A stretch of 64,000 nt of DNA from JAJTGZ01 sp964403525 (lineage in GTDB: Bacteria > Planctomycetota > Phycisphaerae > Phycisphaerales > UBA1924): positions 1 to 64,000 of the forward strand of contig CAYOGE010000006.1 of NCBI GenBank assembly GCA_964403525.1, in the 5' to 3' direction. The notes beneath the pieces were generated by a model that was not told the origin of the DNA, ran no database searches, and saw nothing but the letters and a program-made list of their open reading frames with translations. The position numbers and the translations under genes are program-made. Shown one piece after another: positions 54,307 through 63,778 of this stretch. Position 1 is the first letter of the stretch, and the number at the start of each line of letters is the position of its first letter.

Positions 54307-55626
54307 TCACGCGGCGTCGGGGGTCGGGCGTTTGCCCGTGGCCGCGAGTTTCTTGGCCTGCTCTTCGAAGACCTTGCGGCGGGCGGATTTGGTCGCGATG
54401 ACCCCGATAAAGGAGGCCAGCACGATGACGATCAGGTACGTAACGCGCGCCCGCTCGAGGGTCATCACAACCCCGAGGATGGCAAAGCCCAAGGCCATCG
54501 CGTAAAGCACCAGCGCCGCCCCCTTGACCCCCAGCGAACGCTTGAGCATGTGGTGCAGGTGCTGGTCATCGCCCTCTGAGAGCTTCTTGCCCGAGAGCTT
54601 GCGGCGCACGATCGCCAGCGACGTGTCGATGATCGGCACCGCGTAGATGACCACGCCCGCAAGCACGAGGCTGGTCTGCCCGGTGTCGCCCAGCGAGAGC
54701 ACGATGACGATCGTGACGTAGCCCAGCAGCAGCGACCCCGCGTCTCCGAGGAATATCGCCGCCGGGTTGAAGTTGTGCGGCAGGAACCCCATGCACGCGC
54801 CGATCAGGGCCATGCACAGCACGATGCGGGCGTGGTCGAACACGCCGTCGTCTGAGGCCGCCATTCCGAGCGCGACGACCAGCAGCCCCATGCCGGCGAT
54901 CGCGGTCACGCCCGAGAGGAGCCCGTCGAGCCCGTCAACCAGGTTGCTGGCGTTGCACGCCCCCAGCACGGCGATCGCGATCAGCGCTGTGCCGACCCAG
55001 TAGACTGGCTTGAGCGGTACACCCCAGACGACAAACTCAAGGTCGGGGTTGTGCAGGAGCGTGCCGATCGGGCTGAGGATCTGCCCCGCGAGCTTTGTGC
55101 CGATCTCGCTGTAGGCGATCATCGCCGCGCCGAAGAGCTGGCCACCGACCTTCTGCCAAGGTGAGATGTTGGCCACGTCGTCGATCAGGCCGACGATCAT
55201 GATCATCGTCATCCCCGCGAGCACGTAGTAGGGGACGTGGGGGATGTCGCCGGCAAACTTGGAGGACGCGTGGTACTGAATGAGCCCGAACCGCGGGCCC
55301 ACGTACGAGAAGGCGATCGCCGCCAGCAGGCCGATGAACACCGCCAGCCCGCCGAGATAAGCGACGGGGAACTTGTGGTTCTTGCGCACCTCGTCTGGGC
55401 GGTCGATAATCCCGTAGGCGATCGCGAAGCGGCGGCACAGCGGCGTAACCAGCAGCGTCACCATGAACGCGACGAGGAACACCGGCATCGAGCCGTGGAA
55501 GATCTCCAGACGTTCAGCCCAGGACGCGTTGAGCGCCTCCACCTGGAGCGGGTCAACGGCGGTCTGCGGCAGGTCGCTCGGGGCGCCTGTCAATGGTTGG
55601 ATGGACTGTGCGAGTGTCAGGATCAC
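54307..55626 (-). CDS. WecA/MraY-family undecaprenyl-phosphate sugar-1-phosphate transferase
   Basis: 439 residues with about ten membrane segments. Family motifs: FPVAYLGGLAVFIG, VGLIDDVANISPWQKV (Asp pair), NASNLVDGLDGLLSGV, AIFLGDAGSLLLGY and DDQHLHHMLKRSLG (the HxHH cytoplasmic loop). The HLHH loop and overall length fit WecA/TagO, which start polysaccharide or teichoic-type chains by adding a sugar-1-phosphate to undecaprenyl phosphate, rather than MraY of peptidoglycan. It overlaps the upstream epimerase gene by 4 bp. The sugar is not known. Confidence 0.92.
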   Translation of the reverse strand: MILTLAQSIQPLTGAPSDLPQTAVDPLQVEALNASWAERLEIFHGSMPVFLVAFMVTLLVTPLCRRFAIAYGIIDRPDEVRKNHKFPVAYLGGLAVFIGLLAAIAFSYVGPRFGLIQYHASSKFAGDIPHVPYYVLAGMTMIMIVGLIDDVANISPWQKVGGQLFGAAMIAYSEIGTKLAGQILSPIGTLLHNPDLEFVVWGVPLKPVYWVGTALIAIAVLGACNASNLVDGLDGLLSGVTAIAGMGLLVVALGMAASDDGVFDHARIVLCMALIGACMGFLPHNFNPAAIFLGDAGSLLLGYVTIVIVLSLGDTGQTSLVLAGVVIYAVPIIDTSLAIVRRKLSGKKLSEGDDQHLHHMLKRSLGVKGAALVLYAMALGFAILGVVMTLERARVTYLIVIVLASFIGVIATKSARRKVFEEQAKKLAATGKRPTPDAA

Positions 55627-56708
55627 CGTGTCTGGCTCCCGGCGTCTCCGCCGCGGCCGCTGGCTTGGCTGCGCAGGGCGCGTTGGTTAGTCTGGATGTG
55701 CTCGGCGATGTCGCGGATGGTGCGCTCCAGCGGTATCGTCGGCGTGAAGGCGATGGCGTCTTGAATGCGTCGCAGGTCTGGGCGTCGTCTTCGGAGGTCC
55801 TCAAACCCAGGGCCGAACGCCTGATCGTACGGAACGTGCTCGACGACCGAGCGGGAACCGAGCGCGGTGATCACCGCGCGGGCGAGGTCGGCGATGGTCA
55901 CTTCAACGTCAGAACCGAGGTTGAACACCCTCCCCGCATAGGCCGCTGAACCCACCAGTTTGTGCAGCGCGGGCACTACATCGCGGACATCGCAGAAGCA
56001 CCGCACCTGGGTGCCGTCTCCGTGCACCCGCAGGGGCTTGCCCTCCAGCGCCAGCTCCACAAACCGCGGCAGCACCATGCCGTAGTCGCCTACCTGGCGC
56101 GGCCCGACCGTGTTGAAGAACCGCACGATCACCGCCGGCAGTCCGTGCTCGCGGTGGTGGGCGAGGGCCAGGTACTCGTCGATCGCCTTGGTCGCGGCGT
56201 AGGACCAGCGGGCCTTGGTGGTCGGGCCGTAGACAACGTCGTCATCCTCGGAAAACGGTGTGCGTTCACTCTTGCCGTAGACCTCGCTGCTGCTGGCGAT
56301 CAGCACCGTCGCCGGGCCCCCGCCCGGGCCGTGGCCACGGCAGAAACGCAGCACTTCGGCGGTCTGGAACACGTTGGTCTCGATGCACTCGATCGGTCGA
56401 TCGACCACCAGTTGAACGCCAACGGCCGCCGCGAGGTGGACGACACGATCAAAGGTGCTCGAACGCAGGCCGCCGGTCAACACGGCCGAAAGATCGCCCT
56501 CGATCAGGGTCAGCCGCGGATGGCCCGCGACCGCGGCGAGGTTCTCGTTACGCCCGGTTGAGAAGTCGTCAACGACGGTGACGGCATCACCGGCCGCCAA
56601 CAGCCGTTCGACAAGGTGTGAGCCGATGAAGCCCGCGCCGCCGGTGACCAGCGTGCGAGCTCCGGAGGAGGCGTTGTCTCGGGTTGGCGGCGTTGCTGGT
56701 GCGGTCAC
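55623..56708 (-). CDS. NAD-dependent nucleotide-sugar epimerase/dehydratase
   Basis: 361 residues. An extended SDR: TLVTGGAGFIGSHLVERLL at about 19-37 binds NAD, VVDDFSTG follows, then HLAAAVGVQLV, ASSSEVYG and Y170-AAT-K174 (YxxxK). VGPRQVGDYGMVLPRFV and RCFCDVRDVVPAL match UDP-sugar epimerases and UDP-glucuronate decarboxylases; the exact reaction cannot be fixed. It probably supplies a sugar for the lipid-linked chain begun by the WecA-like enzyme, whose gene it overlaps by 4 bp. A strong terminator lies just upstream of its start. Confidence 0.9.
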   Translation of the reverse strand: MTAPATPPTRDNASSGARTLVTGGAGFIGSHLVERLLAAGDAVTVVDDFSTGRNENLAAVAGHPRLTLIEGDLSAVLTGGLRSSTFDRVVHLAAAVGVQLVVDRPIECIETNVFQTAEVLRFCRGHGPGGGPATVLIASSSEVYGKSERTPFSEDDDVVYGPTTKARWSYAATKAIDEYLALAHHREHGLPAVIVRFFNTVGPRQVGDYGMVLPRFVELALEGKPLRVHGDGTQVRCFCDVRDVVPALHKLVGSAAYAGRVFNLGSDVEVTIADLARAVITALGSRSVVEHVPYDQAFGPGFEDLRRRRPDLRRIQDAIAFTPTIPLERTIRDIAEHIQTNQRALRSQASGRGGDAGSQTR

Positions 56709-56729
56709 GGAGGGATGGTAACAGGCGGG

Positions 56730-56759
56730 AAAAAAAACGCGGGCCCGTGCGGGCCCGCG
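56730..56759 (-). terminator. Terminator of the Wzc-like gene
   Basis: On the minus strand CGCGGGCCCG (56750-56759) and CGGGCCCGCG (56738-56747) form a perfect 10-bp inverted repeat followed by eight T residues. It lies 30 bp after the Wzc-like stop and only 21 bp before the epimerase start. Confidence 0.9.
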
Positions 56760-56788
56760 GCTGTGTGTTCTTGGGCCTCGGGTCGCTC

Positions 56789-59002
56789 TCAGGCGCCCGT
56801 GGCCTGGTACTCCTGGGCGGCGCGGATGTTCTTGGCCATGTACCCGGTGCCCATGGGCGGCACGCGGTTGACCAGCACGCCAAGGAACTCGGCGCGGGCC
56901 TCGCTGAACGTGTCACGCAGTCGAGCGATCAGGCCGCGCTTCTCGCCCAGGGCCCGCACGACCAGCAGCGTGCAGTCGACGCGGTTTGCAAGTCCCATCG
57001 CGTCGCCGGCGATCGCGGCGGGGGCGGCGTCGAGGATGACGACGTCGTACTTGCCCGAGGCCTCCTGGATCACCTGTGACATGAGCTCCGTGCTGAGTCG
57101 CTCGGGGGTTGCGCGGTTGGCGGCCGTGCCCGCCGCGAGCAGGTGCAGGTTGGGTGAGCTTGTCGCCTGGATGGCGGTGTCGAGGGTCGCCTTCTTCGCG
57201 AGCACTTCGCCGAGGCCGGGGCCCTCACCGAGCTTGAAGACGCGGTGGAGCGAGGGGCGACGGAAGTTGGCGTCGATCAGCAGCACGCGCTGCTCTGCCG
57301 CCGCTGCGCCGATGGCGAGGTTCGCCGCGGCGCTTGTAGCGCCCGACTGGGGCATGCCGCTGCAGACCAGCAGGCTCTTGTAACCCGCGGCGGTCATGCG
57401 TTTGGCGATGTTGGCGCGTGCCTGGCGGTAGGCGTCGGCTACGGCGCCGGTGGGGGCGTCGCGCAGCGCCGTCTCGGGCGTCGGGCGGGTCGGGTCGGCG
57501 TCCACCGTGGGCACACCGCCGACGAGGCGTGTGCGTGGGATGGAGTTGATATCGGCCGGGCCCTTGACGCGCTGGTCGAGCAGTTCACGCAGGAAGAGCA
57601 CGCCGGCGGTGAGGCCGAACGTAAAGACGATGCCCAGAGGGACCATGACCTCCATCTTCGGGAAGAAGATGGTGTCGGGCGCCTGCGCGGGTGTGAGGAT
57701 GCGGATTCGGTCGATGCGGTCCTGCGCGGTGACGTTGACGGTCAGGTTGATGGCGCTCAGGGCGCTCTGCACCTCTGAGAGCTGAGTCTGCAGGCGCTCT
57801 CGGTCCTTGTCGGCCTGGTCAAACTTGGACAGGACGCGCGAGATCTCCTGCTTGCGGGCGAGGGCGTCGTTGTAGCTTGTCGTGAATGTGGCGAGCTGGC
57901 TGCTGGCCGACTCGCTTAGACGCTTGGCGCGGTCCACTTCGCCGTCGAAGAGCTTGCGCAGCTGGGTGTTGCGCGTCTGGGCGAGCTCGTTGACGAGGGC
58001 GTCAAGGCTCGCCTGCTCCTGGATCATTCGCGGGTGCTCCGCCCCGAGCCTCGAGCGCAGGCTGTCGACGTACGCCCTGGCTTGCGCGACGCGGTTCTTG
58101 AGCTCAACAACGACCTGGTCACGCTCGACGGCGTCCTTGAGCTCGTCGGGGAAGCTGTCGGGCCCAAGGGCGCGGATCTCCTCGTACTGCTTGAGCGTTG
58201 AGAGCGCTGACTCGCGTGCGCCGAGCGCGTCGGCGATCTTGCGGGTGGCCTCGTCGATGCTGCGGTCGGCCGCGGGGCCCTTGACCGACCGGAGGTCGTC
58301 GATCTTGTAGTCGATCATCATCTTGTCGCGGTTCGCGTCTGACCGCTGGATCTCAGCCCTGAGGTCGTTCTCGCGACGCTCCAGCGGGCCGCGCTGCTCG
58401 ATGCCGATCGCGGCGGAGAGGTTGCGCCAGTCCTTCCAGAACGAGTCGTGCACGGCCTTGGCGATCGCGGCGGAGTCTTCCGGGGACTGCGTTGTGACCG
58501 TCAGGCGGATCAGGTTGGTGCCGTAGATCACGTTGGCGTTGGCGATCTTCTTGAGCTGCTTGAGCCCCTTGGCGAAGTCGACCTTGCCGTTGGAGTCGGT
58601 GGTCCAGCGCTGGCCCCACTTGGTGTCGCGCTCGAACACGGGCGAGCTGTCGACCAGCGACTGGCGGAGCACGCGGTCAGAGTTGAGAACGGTCGACTGC
58701 GTGAGCAGGAACCGCTCCATCTCGTCTTTGTCCTGCATCGGGTACTGCGACTTGGTGGGGTCCTGCTGCACGCTGAGGCACTGGTATACGACGTCCGTCC
58801 TCCAGGACGGGTAAACAAACTTCCAGACCTCGTTGGCGATCAGGCCGACCACCGCGCCGACCACCAGCGCGCCCGCCAGCGTCCACTTGTGCCTGCGCAG
58901 CAGCTTGAGGGGATCGATTGGGGCCATGCCCAGCGGGGCATGGACGGGCACCGCGGGTTGCCGCGCGGCGGAGACAGGGCGTGCTGCGGGGATGCTGCTC
59001 AT
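56789..59002 (-). CDS. Wzc-like polysaccharide co-polymerase with degenerate tyrosine-kinase domain
   Basis: 737 residues. After a Pro/Ala-rich cytoplasmic start, a Wzz-type region has a membrane segment at about 40-62; a long coiled coil occupies about 180-430; the second membrane segment lies near 450-470. The C-terminal third resembles BY-kinases: SLLVCSGMPQSGATSAAANL, VLLIDANFRRPSLHRVF, and VVILDAAPA (Walker B). But the Walker A lysine is Ala555 and the second Asp of the A' motif is Asn579, and the tail lacks a tyrosine cluster. ATP binding and autophosphorylation are doubtful, so it may act as a structural chain-length regulator. AAGGAA precedes ATG. Confidence 0.88.
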   Translation of the reverse strand: MSSIPAARPVSAARQPAVPVHAPLGMAPIDPLKLLRRHKWTLAGALVVGAVVGLIANEVWKFVYPSWRTDVVYQCLSVQQDPTKSQYPMQDKDEMERFLLTQSTVLNSDRVLRQSLVDSSPVFERDTKWGQRWTTDSNGKVDFAKGLKQLKKIANANVIYGTNLIRLTVTTQSPEDSAAIAKAVHDSFWKDWRNLSAAIGIEQRGPLERRENDLRAEIQRSDANRDKMMIDYKIDDLRSVKGPAADRSIDEATRKIADALGARESALSTLKQYEEIRALGPDSFPDELKDAVERDQVVVELKNRVAQARAYVDSLRSRLGAEHPRMIQEQASLDALVNELAQTRNTQLRKLFDGEVDRAKRLSESASSQLATFTTSYNDALARKQEISRVLSKFDQADKDRERLQTQLSEVQSALSAINLTVNVTAQDRIDRIRILTPAQAPDTIFFPKMEVMVPLGIVFTFGLTAGVLFLRELLDQRVKGPADINSIPRTRLVGGVPTVDADPTRPTPETALRDAPTGAVADAYRQARANIAKRMTAAGYKSLLVCSGMPQSGATSAAANLAIGAAAAEQRVLLIDANFRRPSLHRVFKLGEGPGLGEVLAKKATLDTAIQATSSPNLHLLAAGTAANRATPERLSTELMSQVIQEASGKYDVVILDAAPAAIAGDAMGLANRVDCTLLVVRALGEKRGLIARLRDTFSEARAEFLGVLVNRVPPMGTGYMAKNIRAAQEYQATGA

Positions 59003-59083
59003 AGCGATTCCTTCAAAGTTCGGTCGGCGCGATCGGCGGATGGGCCGTCCGGCAGGGGTCTGTACGTAACATAGTCGGTCAGA

Positions 59084-62000
59084 TCAGGGGTTCGGCTTCA
59101 TTCTCTTGCCGATCTCTTCAATGTCGAGGTGGTAGTTGGACTTTACGCGGGCGTCGGTGGCTTCCAGCGATGTCAGTTCTCGGAACAGGTCATCGGCAGC
59201 TTGCCGGTCACCCTTCTTGAGCTTCACCTCAATCATGTGAATCAGTGGCATTGTGCGGGTGACGGGGTCGTTGGCGGCACCGAGAGCGCGGTTCAAGGTC
59301 TCCTCCGACTTGGCGGTATCGTCGAGGAGGAGTTGGATCGCCCCGAGGGTGTCGAGGATGTTGGGGTTGTTAGGGTCCTTTGCGGCTGCCTTGAGCGCCC
59401 GGGGCAGCGCCTCCGCAGGGCGGTTGAGGCCCTTGGCGAGGATGAACGCCATGTTGTTGTTCAGTTCTGTGCTGTCTGGGTCAAGCTCGAGGCCGGTCTG
59501 GAAGGCCCTCACTGCTCGCTCGTAGTGCCGGTTCACCTCGGCGGTGTTGTTGGGCTTCTTGGCGGCGTTCACGCCGTCGATATAGGCGTTGGCGCCCAGT
59601 GTGCTGGCCGCGCCGATGGCCGCGGCCGTGTTTGAGCTCCTTGTGAGTGCATCCAGATCGGCCATGGCACCGTCGCGAAGGGTTGCGTCGCCGAGGCGGG
59701 CGCGGAGGATCGTCAGCGTGAAGATGTCCGGCCAGCCGCTGGCGGGACGGACCTCGTCGAGCATCTGGCCCGCAAGCTTCATGTCGCCGCTGAAAGCGCG
59801 GCGCAGTTCATCGATGATGACAACCCCCGACTGCGTCTCGTTCAGGTTCACCTTCGGGTCGGTGACGACCGAGCGCAGGTCGTTCAGGGCGTCGGCCCGG
59901 CGGTCCTGCCGCAGGCTGAGGGACATACGCGAGAGGCGGGACATCGGTTCGGAAGCGGTGCCCATGGCGGGGTCGTTGATGACGGCCAGCGCCTTATCAA
60001 GGAGCGTGCGGTCCTTCGGGCTTGAAAGGTCATAGGCGCCGATGTAGGCATCGGCGAGGGCCTTTCCGGTGTCGGGCCCCTTGCGGATCTTCCAGGCTTT
60101 CTCGTACTCGAGCGCCGCGCTGCGCTGGTCGTTTGCCCGCTGCAGGATGACGCCCTTGACCAGCGGCCAACGCGTGTTGAGCGGGTCGGCCTTGATCGCC
60201 GCGTCGAGCGCATCCATGGCTTCCTTCGGCCGGTTCTGGCTCATGAGCTGCTGCACCTGCTCGTTGCGGAGCGCGGCGCTGTCGGGCTGGATCGCAAGGC
60301 CTTTCTGCAACGCGCCCTCGGCGCGGGACGCGTCGCCCTTGCGGAGATAGGCGCGGGCCAGCAGGATCACAAGGTCTGTGTTGCGCGGCTCGATGCCGAC
60401 GGCGAGCTCAAAGTCAACGATCGCGTCGTCGATGGTGCGCGGGTCGTCCATCTTCAGCACGCCGCGCTGGCGGTAGGGGAGGGCGCTCTGCGGCGCTGTG
60501 GCCTGAGCCCGGTCCAGGATCTCCAGGGCCTTGGGCCGGTCGCCGCGGGCGAGCTCGAGCTGCGCGGCCAGGAGCAGGATCTGCAGGTCGGTCGAGCGGT
60601 CGCCGCCTTCGGCGTCCAGGAGCTTGCGTGCCTCGTCGAATTGCTGCGCCTTCATGCGGCACTCGATGATGCGCTTGAGCAGGAGTTTGTCGGTATCCTC
60701 CGGCACGGTGTCCCGGGCGCGCTGATAGGCGGCGCGGGCCAGATCCCACTGCGAGCTGCTGAAGTACACGTCGCCGAGCATCCGGTCGATCCGCGCAAGC
60801 GGCGGTTGATCGGCGGCGGCGTTGGCCGGCTTGTAGTCCTGGTACTTGCGCCCGGCATCGAGCACCGACACGACGAGCGTGTTCGTGCCCGAGAGCGTCC
60901 CGACGATGTTGGAGAACTCGATGTATGCCGACTCTCGCCGTTCCTCGGGGAGCGTCGCAGCTAAGGCCTCAAAGTCCGCCAAGGCCCCGGCGGAATCGTC
61001 ACCAGCGCCGCGGAGCGCAGCCTTGAGCATGCCCAAGGGCAGCTCCAGGGCCTTGGTCAGCTCGGGCGTCTTTGCCGCTTTTTCTACGCCGTCCATCACC
61101 TGGCGGGCTTCGGCGAGCCGGCGGACCTCGATGAGGCACTTGGCGTACTCCAGGGCGTTGTCGATGTTGTCTGGGTCTGTGCGGAGGATGAACGCCCGGC
61201 GGTCGAGCGCGAGGTCCTTGTCACCCGCGCGGAACTCAAGCAGCAGCCAGAGCTGGATGAACCCCGGCTGCGAGATGCCCATGCGCGACGCCTCGCGGGC
61301 GGCGCTGAGCGCTTCGGTCGTGCGGTCCATGCTCATCAGGCACTGGATGTGGCTGTTGATGGTGGCGACGTCGTCCGGCTTGATCTGAAGCGACCGGGCG
61401 AACGAGGCGAGCGCCTTGGCCTTGTCGTTGACGGCGAGGTAGGCGTTGCCCAGGTAGCGCCACGTGAGCGGGTTGAGCCGGTCGATCTCGCTTGCGCGCT
61501 CAAGCAGGGGGATCGCGTCGGTGAACCGGCCCTGCGCTTCGGCGAGCCTGGCGGCGTAGATTCGGCCGTCGGCCTTGTCGAGGTTCTTTTCCTTGGCCTT
61601 CTGCGCAAGCTCGGCGGCGCGGTCCAGCTTGCCTTCGGCCATCGCCTGCTCGAACAGCCCGGCGACCACAAGCGGGTGCTCGGGGTCGACCGCTGCAGCG
61701 CGCCCGAGCGCGTCGTACGCCTCTTTGTTCTTGCCGGTCTGGCCGTAGGCGAAGTAGCGGCCGAGTTCTTTCTCCACCGGCGAGAGGTTCGCGTCGCTGT
61801 CGATGCGGTCGAGCTCTTCCTTCAGCGGGTCGGTGATCATGAAGCGTTTGGACATGGCGAGCAGGGTCGCGTCGGTGGGGAACTTCTCGAGGCCGCGGTT
61901 GGCGGCCCCCAGGCCCTCCTCACGTCCGACGCGCCGCATCAGGCGGGCGACCTCCACGAAGTGCTCGGGCTTGGTGCAGAGCGGGAGCGCGACGAGCCCC

Positions 62001-63742
62001 TTCGCCTTGACCACTTCAAGATCGGGCGGTGAGAGAAGGATCGCGTTCTTCATCTCGGCGAGGGTCCGCTGCAGAGGATCGGTGTTGCCGACGTTGCGGA
62101 TGGAGTTCTCCAACTGCTCCTTCATCGCGATCAGCATCGTGTCTTTCGGCGCGATCGCCAGGCCCTGCTCGCTCCAGTTCAATGCGCTGGGGAGGTTGTT
62201 CAGCTCAGAGTCGATCTGGCAGAGCATCTTGAAGACCTCGGGGTTGCCCATCCGCCGGTCGAGGATGCGCACCAGCATCGTCTTTGCCTCGCCCTTGAGG
62301 CCCTGCGAGTAGAGCACGCGGGCCGAGAGCATCAGCGCCGCGGGGTCGCTGTAGCTGGTGCTCTGGTGGTACTGGCCCAGCAGCTTGCGGGCCTCGGCGC
62401 TGTCGTTAGAGAGCAGCGCGATCTTGGCGTCGATGAGCGTCTTGGGCGCGTCGTCAACGGTCGACCGGGCCCGCAGTTCGTCGCGGGCGGCCTTGGTCTC
62501 GGCGAGGGCGGCGGCGCGGTCGGCCGGTGTCTTCTGGCGTTCTGTCAGCGCGATAAGCGCGTCGACCCGCTGGACGGCCGCGGAGTCGCGCACGCCGAAG
62601 AGCGCGAGCCCGGCCGGGCTCACCGGCTGGTTCGGCAGGTCCATGATCTTCTTGAATTCGTCGGCCGCCTTGCGGGGCGAGTCGGTCGTCGCGTTGAAGC
62701 GGGCCATCATCAGCCTAGCGAACGGCTGGTCGGGCTTCGCGGCGACCATTCGCTCAAAGACCTTCGCGCCGCGCTCGACCGCGTCGGTGACCTTCTCGCG
62801 GACGACGGTGTCAAGAACCTGCGTTGCGACAAACTCGTCGACCTTCGCGGGGTCCTCTGACTCGAGCGTTGCCAGAAGGGCCTCCATCTTGGGCTTGATC
62901 TGCGCCTGGAAATCGGCGGTGGCGGAGGGGTTCTTCCGGGCCCTGGCGGTCAGGTCGGCGACTTCGAGCTGCAAGAGCCCGAGTCGGGCGACGGTCGACG
63001 TGGGGTTCTTGGCGCAGAACGCCTGCATCGTCGCCAGTCCTTCGGCGATGGTTGAGTCGGCGTCGTCCTCGTTGATCCCCGAGCGCAGCTTGTCGGCGGA
63101 GAGACGCATCAAGTCGGCGTAGTACACGGCCGCGAGCGCGTCGGACGGGTCGATCTTCATGGCCGTCAGGAGGTCGTCCTTGGCGCGCGCCCGGTCCTCT
63201 GCCGAGACCTCGAGCGACTGGCCCATCTTGCCGACGGTTGCGATGCCGCGGTACCTGCGGATCTGGTCGATCTTCTCCTGGGGCTCGTCCTTCATGCGGG
63301 CGATGATGTCCGAAGAGTCGCTCTCGAGCATCTGCCACACGGGCCCGGCGCGCGGGCTGATGCGCGCATCGCTGAGAACCATGTCGAGCACGGCGCGGTG
63401 GGCGGCGGGGTCCACGCGCTTGACGTTGGCGATCAGCCGCTGCGTCGACAGCCACTGGCGGTAGCGGTCGGAGTAGGCCTGCAGGCTGGTGGGCGTCTGG
63501 CTGCTGAGCGCCTTCGCCCACTTCTCGATGTACTCGACGTTGTTCTGATCTTTGTTGACGGCCTTTGAGTAGGCCGACGCAGCTTCGTCGTGCTTGCCCG
63601 CTTCCATCAGCCTGTCGCCCTGCAGGGCCAGGTCGGCACCGCTGCGCAGCACGAAGGTCATCATGAACATCACGCCCGCTACCACGCACACCACTCCCAG
63701 CACGAGGGCGATGACGACCGTCTTGTTTACTTTCGCTGCCAT
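59084..63742 (-). CDS. Giant TPR-repeat protein of the polysaccharide locus
   Basis: 1552 residues, one N-terminal membrane segment (about 8-32) with a short Lys-bearing cytoplasmic start, the rest probably periplasmic. From residue 35 on, it is a near-continuous array of TPR-like helices (for example GDRLMEAGKHDEAASAYSKAV, DRGQATAPQSALPYRQRGV-like, DAIVDFELAVGIEPRNTDLV). No catalytic motif was seen. GAGGAT precedes the ATG. Very large TPR proteins occur beside exosortase or Wzx/Wzc-type loci and scaffold export complexes; that role here is inference from position, 81 bp before the Wzc-like gene. Confidence 0.82.
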   Translation of the reverse strand: MAAKVNKTVVIALVLGVVCVVAGVMFMMTFVLRSGADLALQGDRLMEAGKHDEAASAYSKAVNKDQNNVEYIEKWAKALSSQTPTSLQAYSDRYRQWLSTQRLIANVKRVDPAAHRAVLDMVLSDARISPRAGPVWQMLESDSSDIIARMKDEPQEKIDQIRRYRGIATVGKMGQSLEVSAEDRARAKDDLLTAMKIDPSDALAAVYYADLMRLSADKLRSGINEDDADSTIAEGLATMQAFCAKNPTSTVARLGLLQLEVADLTARARKNPSATADFQAQIKPKMEALLATLESEDPAKVDEFVATQVLDTVVREKVTDAVERGAKVFERMVAAKPDQPFARLMMARFNATTDSPRKAADEFKKIMDLPNQPVSPAGLALFGVRDSAAVQRVDALIALTERQKTPADRAAALAETKAARDELRARSTVDDAPKTLIDAKIALLSNDSAEARKLLGQYHQSTSYSDPAALMLSARVLYSQGLKGEAKTMLVRILDRRMGNPEVFKMLCQIDSELNNLPSALNWSEQGLAIAPKDTMLIAMKEQLENSIRNVGNTDPLQRTLAEMKNAILLSPPDLEVVKAKGLVALPLCTKPEHFVEVARLMRRVGREEGLGAANRGLEKFPTDATLLAMSKRFMITDPLKEELDRIDSDANLSPVEKELGRYFAYGQTGKNKEAYDALGRAAAVDPEHPLVVAGLFEQAMAEGKLDRAAELAQKAKEKNLDKADGRIYAARLAEAQGRFTDAIPLLERASEIDRLNPLTWRYLGNAYLAVNDKAKALASFARSLQIKPDDVATINSHIQCLMSMDRTTEALSAAREASRMGISQPGFIQLWLLLEFRAGDKDLALDRRAFILRTDPDNIDNALEYAKCLIEVRRLAEARQVMDGVEKAAKTPELTKALELPLGMLKAALRGAGDDSAGALADFEALAATLPEERRESAYIEFSNIVGTLSGTNTLVVSVLDAGRKYQDYKPANAAADQPPLARIDRMLGDVYFSSSQWDLARAAYQRARDTVPEDTDKLLLKRIIECRMKAQQFDEARKLLDAEGGDRSTDLQILLLAAQLELARGDRPKALEILDRAQATAPQSALPYRQRGVLKMDDPRTIDDAIVDFELAVGIEPRNTDLVILLARAYLRKGDASRAEGALQKGLAIQPDSAALRNEQVQQLMSQNRPKEAMDALDAAIKADPLNTRWPLVKGVILQRANDQRSAALEYEKAWKIRKGPDTGKALADAYIGAYDLSSPKDRTLLDKALAVINDPAMGTASEPMSRLSRMSLSLRQDRRADALNDLRSVVTDPKVNLNETQSGVVIIDELRRAFSGDMKLAGQMLDEVRPASGWPDIFTLTILRARLGDATLRDGAMADLDALTRSSNTAAAIGAASTLGANAYIDGVNAAKKPNNTAEVNRHYERAVRAFQTGLELDPDSTELNNNMAFILAKGLNRPAEALPRALKAAAKDPNNPNILDTLGAIQLLLDDTAKSEETLNRALGAANDPVTRTMPLIHMIEVKLKKGDRQAADDLFRELTSLEATDARVKSNYHLDIEEIGKRMKPNP

Positions 63743-63778
63743 GTGTTCATCCTCGTCTAGCGCCTGTGCGCCGGACCG

